The notes under the pieces were generated by a model. That model had not been told where the DNA came from and ran no database searches. It saw only the letters and a list, made by a program, of their open reading frames with translations. Below are positions 14,805 through 20,368 of a stretch of DNA of 20,368 nucleotides, piece after piece (the stretch's first letter is position 1; each line of letters opens with the position of its first letter). Made by a program: the position numbers and the translations under genes. The stretch is from an uncultured Bacteriovorax sp. (lineage in GTDB: Bacteria; Bdellovibrionota; Bacteriovoracia; Bacteriovoracales; Bacteriovoracaceae): assembly GCA_946480715.1 (NCBI GenBank), contig CAMLKK010000042.1, positions 1-20,368 on the forward strand, written 5' to 3'.

Positions 14805-15622
14805 TGAAGCGCTCCTTCAGCGTTTTCTTTTAAAGGTGTGGCCCCGATCACATCGGAGAGAAAGAGAGAAAAGTAAGCAAGTTCGCCCTGAAATTTTTCT
14901 GTATTCATAATTTCGTAAACTTTTTTGACTGCTTCTTTTTCGATTTCTTTTATTTTTTTGATTCCTTCTTCGTTCATTCCTTCGGATAGCGAATAAAAGA
15001 GATTGAGTCCGCGATCAACATCACTGGGTTTATATTGATCAACAAGCGAATGGGTGAGTTGATGAGCGAGGGCAAGGTCTACGGAAAAGTTTTTTTCTTT
15101 GGCATGCAAGCGGCCCTTTTTATCAACCGTGATCCATTGTTTTTCGATGAGTTCATTACATTTTTTTAATCCGGTTAATCCGAATGCATCTTTGATGTCA
15201 TCTACAGTTGTACCAGCTACCGTTGCGGCCATTTTATAGACGAGATATGTTGTTCTCTCTTTCAACAATTCATTGAGTGGCAGATCTAACTTGTGATCAG
15301 TACTTTCATCGAAAATAAACTGGTCAAAACAGCGATTGAGTAATTCGGCCACCGGGCCTTCAATCATACGCAGAATTTTAGCAATCTTTTTTTCACGAAG
15401 CAGATAAGACACAAGAGAGAGAACTGAGTGAGGTGCTAGTTCACCCATGCTGTCGGCCTGCATGAGCCTTCTCATCGTGGTCGCCGCAACTCCGGATCTC
15501 GTGGCCAGAGCATTGAGCGACAGACTAGGGTGAAGGGCCAGATAATCCGCCGTCATCATACGAAGCTGTTCATTAACTGAATTTGCAACGGGAATGGATT
15601 TATCATTTTGCTGTTTTTCCAT
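14801..15622 (-). CDS. Helix-turn-helix regulator, DUF4423/TIGR02147-like
   Basis: A 273-aa cytoplasmic protein with no signal peptide or membrane helix. Residues 34-58 (SLNALATRSGVAATTMRRLM) read as a classical helix-turn-helix. Residues 90-170 contain a second possible winged-helix-like region. The C-terminal half (about 175-265) is helical and charged, ending in an LFLSD block. The overall plan recalls the TIGR02147/DUF4423 regulators that are numerous in Fibrobacter and Bdellovibrio, but this is resemblance, not proof. It is followed, with a 4-base overlap, by a small secreted protein. No strong ribosome-binding site precedes the ATG at 15622. Confidence 0.72.
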   Translation of the reverse strand: MEKQQNDKSIPVANSVNEQLRMMTADYLALHPSLSLNALATRSGVAATTMRRLMQADSMGELAPHSVLSLVSYLLREKKIAKILRMIEGPVAELLNRCFDQFIFDESTDHKLDLPLNELLKERTTYLVYKMAATVAGTTVDDIKDAFGLTGLKKCNELIEKQWITVDKKGRLHAKEKNFSVDLALAHQLTHSLVDQYKPSDVDRGLNLFYSLSEGMNEEGIKKIKEIEKEAVKKVYEIMNTEKFQGELAYFSLFLSDVIGATPLKENAEGALQ

Positions 15623-15624
15623 TA

Positions 15625-15686
15625 GTTAAGTTTTAACAAGCTCACTCTTTCGTTTCTACAAAAACATGATTCCAGCAAGAAAGAGT
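15625..15686. promoter_or_regulatory. Inverted repeats upstream of the HTH regulator, possible operators
   Basis: Two dyads lie directly upstream of the regulator start. GTTAA/TTAAC with a 3-base spacer is at 15625-15637. ACTCTTTC (15644-15651) pairs with GAAAGAGT (15679-15686) across a 27-base gap. Position suits autoregulation; the repeats are short and unproven. Confidence 0.22.
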
Positions 15687-15702
15687 TAGGGATAAGAGAA
15701 GG

Positions 15703-15725
15703 TTTGGGGCCAAGCTGGCCCCAAA
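15703..15725. repeat. Strong GC-rich hairpin after the DUF4360 gene
   Basis: TTTGGGGCCA (15703-15712), loop AGC, TGGCCCCAAA (15716-15725): a perfect 10-bp stem 11 bases downstream of the - strand DUF4360 stop codon. Neither strand has a T-tract after the stem, so it is not a standard intrinsic terminator. It may stabilise the mRNA 3' end. Confidence 0.5.
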
Positions 15726-15736
15726 ATGAGTCATGT

Positions 15737-16495
15737 CTATCTGCAAACTTGCGTTGGTCTGCCGTTTACAATAACCACGCGACAGTTGCGTCCAGGATTG
15801 GCCGTCGGTGGTGCTGGTGGAACATTTGGTCTACCGATAGCACATCTGGAAGTGGCAGCACTCAAACGCAATCCTCCTCGAAAATCTGAGGAGTCGACAA
15901 TGATCATCCCTTGTGAAGCATTTTCAAAACCCGCTAAGATTTGACTCGTAAGTGTGTTTTGCAACCTTATAGAGACAATGTCATTGGCCGATCCCACAGC
16001 ACATTGAGAGTTAAGTGGTAATCTTTTTGTTGATTGAATGATGAAGTCTTCATCTTGCGTAGCGAATGTATTGGCCCAAACTTTTTCGTGCAGAATTTCT
16101 GCTTGTCTTGTATTGGGAATTCCAGGGCCCACACGATCAATCAACACACTTTTAAAATTTCCTAAAACACCGCGATCAAGATTGGCCAGCCCACGCATAT
16201 CGTATGAGATGTCCACTGCCTCAAGCTTCACACCTTGAGGTAATTTGATGTCGACGAAAATATTACAATTGATGATGTGAATGTTGCGACTCACTTTTGG
16301 AGAAGTCACAGTTTGAGGAACTCTCGACTCGAACTGATTAAAGATGAGACTCGCGCTGCTTTGATCGGGCGCCATCACTATAGAAGTTGTTTCTGTTGGG
16401 CATCCTAATCCTCCGACGCGAATATTTTGAAATTGAATATCTTGCGCCATTAATGAAGTGGTAAAAAAGAATAGTGGTAAAAGTATTTTTTTCAT
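15737..16495 (-). CDS. Secreted DUF4360-like protein with proline-rich tail
   Basis: A 252-aa exported protein. I start it at 16495, where AGGGGGA lies just upstream and the signal peptide (residues 1-17, ending LMA) begins immediately. The earlier ATG at 16510 lies in front of this site. The mature protein matches the DUF4360 pattern: GCP near the start (Cys32), SASLIFNQF, an NC before a beta strand (Cys77), LPQG, Y..RGLA.L..G, Cys165 and a VDSSDF motif (residues 200-205) before Cys218. These four cysteines align with those of the divergent paralogue at 16715. A C-terminal extension (219-252) has the proline run PPAPPTANP and two extra cysteines (238, 251) that the paralogue lacks. Function of DUF4360 is unknown; members are exported. 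Confidence 0.8.
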   Translation of the reverse strand: MKKILLPLFFFTTSLMAQDIQFQNIRVGGLGCPTETTSIVMAPDQSSASLIFNQFESRVPQTVTSPKVSRNIHIINCNIFVDIKLPQGVKLEAVDISYDMRGLANLDRGVLGNFKSVLIDRVGPGIPNTRQAEILHEKVWANTFATQDEDFIIQSTKRLPLNSQCAVGSANDIVSIRLQNTLTSQILAGFENASQGMIIVDSSDFRGGLRLSAATSRCAIGRPNVPPAPPTANPGRNCRVVIVNGRPTQVCR

Positions 16496-16498
16496 AAG

Positions 16499-16505
16499 TC
16501 CCCCT
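16499..16505 (-). promoter_or_regulatory. Ribosome-binding site fixing the DUF4360 start at 16495
   Basis: On the - strand AGGGGGA is followed after three bases by ATG at 16495. This supports the shorter start over the ATG at 16510, which has no purine-rich site upstream. Confidence 0.55.
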
Positions 16506-16570
16506 GTCATTAGATATAGTCGACATTATTGTTCATTGCTAGATTCTTTTTGAACGTCATTCACATTGAC

Positions 16571-16582
16571 CGCCATCTGGCG
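16571..16582. repeat. Short palindrome in the DUF4360 divergent promoter region
   Basis: CGCCA-TC-TGGCG lies midway in the 219-bp space between the two divergent DUF4360 genes. GACC/GGTC-like bases flank it. It could be an operator shared by both genes. Nothing else distinctive was seen in 16496-16714 apart from the ribosome-binding sites. Confidence 0.25.
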
Positions 16583-16714
16583 AATGGTCTTCAACCACGT
16601 GGCGATCAAACAATCAGCACATGCATTTTGAACTTTCTTCCTCTTTTTTTCTGAATTACAAATTGAATTATCAAGAGGCACTGAAGCCTTGGATGTTAAT
16701 GAGGGGAAATACAA

Positions 16715-17344
16715 ATGGAAATTAAAGCACTACTTAAAAAATGTTCACTGCTCGCTACACTTGCACTTGGATTAGCTTCTGCGATTCAAACAGCTCATGC
16801 TGACTTGAATGATATTTCATTAGGAACTCCAGGTTACGGTGGTAACGGTTGTCCGGCGAACTCTGCTTCAGTAACACTCAGTCCAGATGCAAAATCACTT
16901 TCAATTATTTTTGATCAGTTTATTGTTGAGGCCGGTGGAATGTTCCGATCAACAGAAAGAAAAACATGTAATATCGCCATTCCGGTTCACGTACCTCAGG
17001 GAATGTCAGTCTCAGTTATTGATGTCGACTACCGCGGATACGTTGCTCTTCCAGCTGGTGCTCAAGCGCGATTAACAGCTGAATACTTTCTCGCTGGATA
17101 CTTAGGTCCACGTTTCGATAAACAATTTATCGGTAAAACAGATACAGACTACCAATTCTCAAATGCGATTGGTGTGCAGGCCCAAGTTTGGTCGCCATGT
17201 GGAGCGGACACTATTCTTCGTGTAAACGCAGCGATGCTTGTTCGTACAAACCGCTACAACGATGAAGCTCTGGCCACAGTTGACTCTGCTGACTTCAAGG
17301 CCGGAATGCTCTACAAACTTCAATGGAAGAGATGTTCTCTTTAA
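16715..17344 (+). CDS. Secreted DUF4360-like protein
   Basis: A 209-aa exported protein with a signal peptide (residues 1-29, ending AHA). The mature part carries the family landmarks: GYGGNGCP (Cys46), SVTLSPDAKSLSIIFDQF, KTCNIAIPVHVPQG (Cys85), VDYRGYVALPAGAQA, WSPCG (Cys162), VDSADF (189-194) and a terminal KRC (Cys207). The four mature cysteines probably form two disulphides. Gene start is supported by GAGGGG eight bases before the ATG. It is divergent from a longer paralogue (15737-16495), from which it differs in lacking the proline-rich tail. Biological role unknown; export and disulphides suggest a cell-surface or secreted structural or binding protein. Confidence 0.85.
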   Translation: MEIKALLKKCSLLATLALGLASAIQTAHADLNDISLGTPGYGGNGCPANSASVTLSPDAKSLSIIFDQFIVEAGGMFRSTERKTCNIAIPVHVPQGMSVSVIDVDYRGYVALPAGAQARLTAEYFLAGYLGPRFDKQFIGKTDTDYQFSNAIGVQAQVWSPCGADTILRVNAAMLVRTNRYNDEALATVDSADFKAGMLYKLQWKRCSL

Positions 17345-17370
17345 TCCTAAAGATTATATCTTTGTGAAAG

Positions 17371-17395
17371 AGGCCGCTTAAAGCGGCCTTTTTTA
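17371..17395. terminator. Bidirectional terminator between DUF4360 and Ntn-hydrolase genes
   Basis: AGGCCGCTT (17371-17379), one-base loop centre, AAGCGGCCT (17381-17389), then TTTTTTATTTT on the + strand. It lies 26 bases after the + strand gene and its T-tract overlaps the stop codon of the convergent gene. The effective loop is TTAAA with a 7-bp GC-rich stem. Confidence 0.8.
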
Positions 17396-19015
17396 TTTTG
17401 TCGTGATGTAAATAATGTCGAGAATGTCCATACGAGGAACGATTAAGTTCTTTGTTGTGATATGGAAGATCGCTCGGGGAATTTTTTCTTCCAAACGATA
17501 AATCTCACGTAACTTTAAATTTTTTATCCTATCTTCTTCAAAAGCATGTCCTTCAATCTTTAAAACCTTTTCTAAGCGGTTAATGAACAAAAGACAGTGA
17601 TCATTGAGGTACTCAGGCAATCTGTCTTCAAATGCCTTAAAATCAGCTAATAGATTGGCCAGTACGCGCGGATGTGATTCATAAATATACTGAGCAACAA
17701 GAAAGTAGAATTCGACAATGTGTTTTTCAGCATGACCAGCAAGATGATCAATCGCCATTTGCAACTGATGATAAATGGTCACTGGTTGATGACTATCAAA
17801 ACCTTTTTGAGCTTCCATGATGGCATGGAGCCCCTGGTAGTAATCGTGTGAGACCTCTTGTGATTTTTTGATTTTTACGGGAATTTTTTCAGGACGAGAA
17901 AAACAATTTTTTAATTCAACCACTGAATCTCTAAAAAGTTTTGGTGCTGGACCTTCGAGATAAAGGGCCGATTGTGCGGTTGGATTCATGGTCATTACGC
18001 TCAAACTTGATGGTGTAATGTTATCCAGTTTAAACTTAGTGAGGTCCATTGAATCTTTTTGCAGCAGCGGAGTTGTCATTAACTGCATGAGATCCAGCGG
18101 CTCGGGAACTTTTTTCTTTTTCTGCAAATACGCCTGAATTTTTTGAGCAGCTGATTCTTCTCGCATGAGATTATAACTATCAAAACCCAATGGAAGAAAA
18201 CTTTTTTGTTCCATTGATTTATCTTCAAGATGATTACAGAAATAGAGAATTCCATTTTCAGGAATTTCCGGGAAATGAATGTAACTCTTTTCACCCATGA
18301 GATCAGCGGCCAGCACATCACCATTTTTAAATGTCATATAGAGACACCATGTCGTGACGGTCTGACGTGAGCGAATAAATTGAGCGACGCTCTCTTTATC
18401 TCGACTTGATTTAATCAAATCAAAAATATATTCGAATATTGATTGTCCTTGAGAATTAAATACATTCGTAAATTTTTGGTGGAGAGCAAGCGTGATTCCA
18501 TCTTCTGTCATAAGAGTAATGGAAGGATAGGGAATTCCACATGAGCCGAATCCCAACATTTTAGGCATACCTTTCAGATCGTACATGATCGCGCGTTCAA
18601 AGTGATCATATGATCCCTGCAGTGGAAAATCGAGGATACGACCATGAACGACTTCACCAGCAGCATTGCGAGTGATGAAACTCGAACAACCTAAGTTTCC
18701 TTTTATAAGTCCTGGGGCCCATTTGCTCATTGAACTTACGAGTTCCGGGATCAGCATGACATAGGCCGTTTCTTCAACAGAAACACCCAGGCCATCACTG
18801 TAAGCGTGAAGGTGACGGTAATGCTCAGTCTTTTTCAGTAGGGAGTTTTTAATAACAACTTTTGCGACTTCTTCAATGATCAAGTTGACCTTGTTCCAAG
18901 GAGTTCTAAGCATGTTTTTAACATCGGCATGGACAAGTTTTGCCTTTTCTTTGTCACGAAGGCCTAGTTGGTAAAAATTCTCATCAGCGTCTCCGATGAG
19001 GGTAATGAGATCCAT
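17393..19015 (-). CDS. C45/acid-ceramidase-like Ntn hydrolase with C-terminal extension
   Basis: A 540-aa protein of the autoproteolytic N-terminal-nucleophile amidohydrolase class (acyl-CoA:6-APA acyltransferase, acid ceramidase, NAAA and C45 types). The nucleophile region is LGCSSFITRNAAGEVVHGRILDF, shown here in parts: Cys110 after LG, then HGR (124-126) and LDF (128-130). Further family landmarks are EDGITLALHQ (171-180) and CNH (260-262). Known relatives cleave themselves before the Cys and hydrolyse linear amide bonds or transfer acyl groups, so an amidase or acyltransferase on a lipid amide or peptide is inferred. The Ntn core ends near residue 372. A further 168 residues, rich in helices and histidines, are unfamiliar. 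There is no signal peptide. AAGGA lies nine bases before the start. Confidence 0.82.
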   Translation of the reverse strand: MDLITLIGDADENFYQLGLRDKEKAKLVHADVKNMLRTPWNKVNLIIEEVAKVVIKNSLLKKTEHYRHLHAYSDGLGVSVEETAYVMLIPELVSSMSKWAPGLIKGNLGCSSFITRNAAGEVVHGRILDFPLQGSYDHFERAIMYDLKGMPKMLGFGSCGIPYPSITLMTEDGITLALHQKFTNVFNSQGQSIFEYIFDLIKSSRDKESVAQFIRSRQTVTTWCLYMTFKNGDVLAADLMGEKSYIHFPEIPENGILYFCNHLEDKSMEQKSFLPLGFDSYNLMREESAAQKIQAYLQKKKKVPEPLDLMQLMTTPLLQKDSMDLTKFKLDNITPSSLSVMTMNPTAQSALYLEGPAPKLFRDSVVELKNCFSRPEKIPVKIKKSQEVSHDYYQGLHAIMEAQKGFDSHQPVTIYHQLQMAIDHLAGHAEKHIVEFYFLVAQYIYESHPRVLANLLADFKAFEDRLPEYLNDHCLLFINRLEKVLKIEGHAFEEDRIKNLKLREIYRLEEKIPRAIFHITTKNLIVPRMDILDIIYITTK

Positions 19016-19035
19016 GAAGACTATCCTTTTTGGTC

Positions 19036-19040
19036 GGGGG
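19036..19040 (+). promoter_or_regulatory. Ribosome-binding site for the small membrane protein at 19046
   Basis: GGGGG lies five bases before ATG 19046, which begins a short helix leading to a membrane segment. This fixes the start over a longer in-frame ATG at 18968 that would overlap the divergent gene's coding region by 48 bases. Confidence 0.45.
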
Positions 19041-19045
19041 AATGC

Positions 19046-19282
19046 ATGTTTAATATTGTAGAGGCAATCGGAACTTCAAGCAATCAATGGTTGAATATCA
19101 TTTTACTTCTCTTCGCCATGATTCGCGTTTATCTCGAAATCATCAAATTTGATTTTAGTGTATTGCCATTAACGAAGGGAATTTTTAACGATCCGGAACG
19201 TGCCCGATCTTTTCATCGTCAGGGATTGTATTTGTGCGTGGGTTATATTGTGCTGTCAGCACCCTTCACGCTGTTTTCCTGA
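19046..19282 (+). CDS. Small two-TM membrane protein, hypothetical
   Basis: A 78-aa protein. A first membrane helix spans about residues 15-38 (QWLNIILLLFAMIRVYLEIIKF). A polar loop contains DPERARSFHRQ, and a second hydrophobic segment spans about 60-76. Codon use looks like the neighbours and the reading is clean, so I think it is real although short. It begins only 30 bases from the divergent Ntn-hydrolase start, so the two promoters must overlap coding sequence. Its last 40 bases (19243-19282) overlap, antisense, the 3' end of the App1-like gene. No family recognised. Confidence 0.55.
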   Translation: MFNIVEAIGTSSNQWLNIILLLFAMIRVYLEIIKFDFSVLPLTKGIFNDPERARSFHRQGLYLCVGYIVLSAPFTLFS

Positions 19283-20368
19283 GCTTCCATCATCTTTTCA
19301 AATTCTGCTTGGTAAAGCCCATCGTACATTTCGATCAGGTCGAGATATTTTTTTGATTTCTCAAATGCGGCCGGAGCAATCAATTTGTCATTAGGTGAGC
19401 GTTTGCGAATAAAAATTTTGATCGTAATTTTTTTGGTCTTTTCTTTTCGCTTACGTGTAAGCAAATTATCTAATTGATAAATCTTATTCAGGAACTGGGA
19501 ATTCTGTTTGCGTTTGAGTTGGAAAATATCCTGTTCTTTAAGTTCGTTCCACGTGACCCACGGATCGATATCTTCGGAGAGAATTTTAGCAAGGGTTAAG
19601 TAAATCGCCGGATCAGATTCAAAATTATCGCCCATGAGGATGAGATCATCTGGAATACCGGTCATGAGTAAAATATCCAGCAAATGATTGAGCTTATAGA
19701 GACCTTGCAGCTTTAAATCTTTCGTCGTCAATTCTCCATCGAGAAACGAAAAAAAGTGTCGGTAATCTTTTAAAAAAATGCCGGCAGAAAAAATGCTGTT
19801 TTTATAAAGCCAGTCGCGAATAGAATCCTCATAAAAATGCGGTGATGCCGAAAGAATAAAAGGATGATGACCTCGTCTAATGTAACGATGAAGAATTTCT
19901 ACACTGGAAGCAACAGTTGGATTATTACCTATAGGCTTTGTCAGTGAAAAATAAACTTCCTTCGTCGTAGAATATTTTGTATCTACGAGCGTCTTATCAA
20001 AATCACAGATAATAAGTTTTTTCGGCGTGAATATCCTCAGCGGAATGTATGTTCCCAAGTGCAATTCAAGACCAGGGCGTTTACTTGTCTCATAAATTTG
20101 TAGAATTTCGATTGATTCACGATCTTTGGTAAGAGGGATTTTAAAGTTAAAGTTTCCGAATGAGTCTGATTCGAAAGATTTACGATAAATTTCTTTTTGC
20201 TCTTTAGAGAGACCAATAATCCTCATTGTAAACTGATAAGCATTCAGTAGACGGAGGGCCTGAATAGGAAATTTAGGTGTGGGAATATCTAAATCCAGAT
20301 TCTGGGCAATCAGATTCTCCTTCATCGTGATAGAGGCCTTGATGTTGATTGAATCATCAGTAATAATG
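19243..20368 (-). CDS. App1-like HAD-type phosphatase (phosphatidate phosphatase family), 5'-partial
   Basis: At least 374 residues are visible. The frame stays open upstream of the ATG at 20325, with no ribosome-binding site there, to the right window edge, so the gene probably starts outside. Numbered from that ATG, residues 1-100 are a beta-rich N-terminal domain. The catalytic domain carries DFDKTLVDT (D108, D110, T112, the HAD DxDxT nucleophile motif). It continues with HHPFILSASP (about 153-162), a lysine near residue 205-211 and MGDNFESDPAIY (231-242). This combination is that of the App1/DUF2183 phosphatidate phosphatase catalytic domain, although one motif position is K instead of the usual D (DFDKT versus DIDDT). 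The last 100 residues are Lys-rich and unfamiliar. Substrate inferred to be phosphatidate or a related lipid phosphate, untested. Confidence 0.75.
   Translation of the reverse strand, partial: IITDDSINIKASITMKENLIAQNLDLDIPTPKFPIQALRLLNAYQFTMRIIGLSKEQKEIYRKSFESDSFGNFNFKIPLTKDRESIEILQIYETSKRPGLELHLGTYIPLRIFTPKKLIICDFDKTLVDTKYSTTKEVYFSLTKPIGNNPTVASSVEILHRYIRRGHHPFILSASPHFYEDSIRDWLYKNSIFSAGIFLKDYRHFFSFLDGELTTKDLKLQGLYKLNHLLDILLMTGIPDDLILMGDNFESDPAIYLTLAKILSEDIDPWVTWNELKEQDIFQLKRKQNSQFLNKIYQLDNLLTRKRKEKTKKITIKIFIRKRSPNDKLIAPAAFEKSKKYLDLIEMYDGLYQAEFEKMMEAQENSVKGADSTI

Noticed and set aside
16526..16714. 62-codon reading frame on the - strand between the DUF4360 genes
   Set aside because: It needs a TTG start abutting the opposite gene's ATG, has no ribosome-binding site, and covers the expected divergent promoter region. 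No family-like features.
19250..19278. Terminator CAGC/GCTG plus TTTT between the small membrane gene and App1 gene
   Set aside because: Stem is only 4 bp; too weak to call.

Overview
The window is a gene-dense, moderately AT-rich (about 40% G+C by eye) stretch of a Gram-negative bacterial chromosome. It holds 19 protein-coding genes, two of them cut by the window edges, and no rRNA, tRNA, CRISPR array, transposase or phage gene. Several products carry Sec signal peptides ending in AxA-type sites with no lipobox, as expected for a periplasm. Two DUF4360 secreted proteins, a helix-turn-helix regulator with a DUF4423/TIGR02147-like tail, an App1-type phosphatase and many secreted unknowns suggest a member of Bdellovibrionota, most likely Bacteriovoracia (Bacteriovorax or Peredibacter type). 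This placement is an inference from gene content, because no phylogenetic marker gene is present.

Layout. Positions 1-1508 (+) hold the 3' part of a long Ser/Gly/Asn-rich protein. Positions 1512-7543 (-) hold a compact dipeptide importer operon, dppA-B-C-D-F, followed by a small two-TM protein. Gaps within it range from a 4-base overlap to 18 bases. From a shared 135-bp divergent region, a membrane histidine kinase (7679-9193, +) is transcribed the other way. Its stop overlaps the start of a periplasmic family-3 solute-binding protein (9190-9957). A secreted C39/papain-like cysteine peptidase follows (10050-10967, +). Next is an unusual 88-bp nested inverted-repeat element (10964-11051) and a bidirectional terminator (11080-11109). 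Positions 11108-13884 (-) hold a phnD-phnC-phnE phosphonate-type importer, with no C-P lyase or other phosphonate catabolic gene in view.

The right part (14052-20368) is a cluster of poorly characterised genes. It contains a GTG-started secreted coiled-coil protein (+), an HTH regulator translationally coupled to a small secreted protein (-), and two divergent DUF4360 paralogues with four matching cysteines. After these come a 540-aa C45/acid-ceramidase-like Ntn hydrolase (-), a 78-aa membrane protein (+), and an App1-like HAD phosphatase (-) running off the right edge.

Together the left two thirds describe uptake and sensing of small nutrients: dipeptides, a phosphonate-like oxyanion, and a small amino-acid-like ligand that may feed the histidine kinase. 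The secreted peptidase would fit this, since it could supply peptides. Convergent gene pairs are packed very tightly, and at two junctions the terminator hairpin lies partly inside coding sequence. No intergenic stretch exceeds 300 bases; the longest is about 220 bases (16496-16714).
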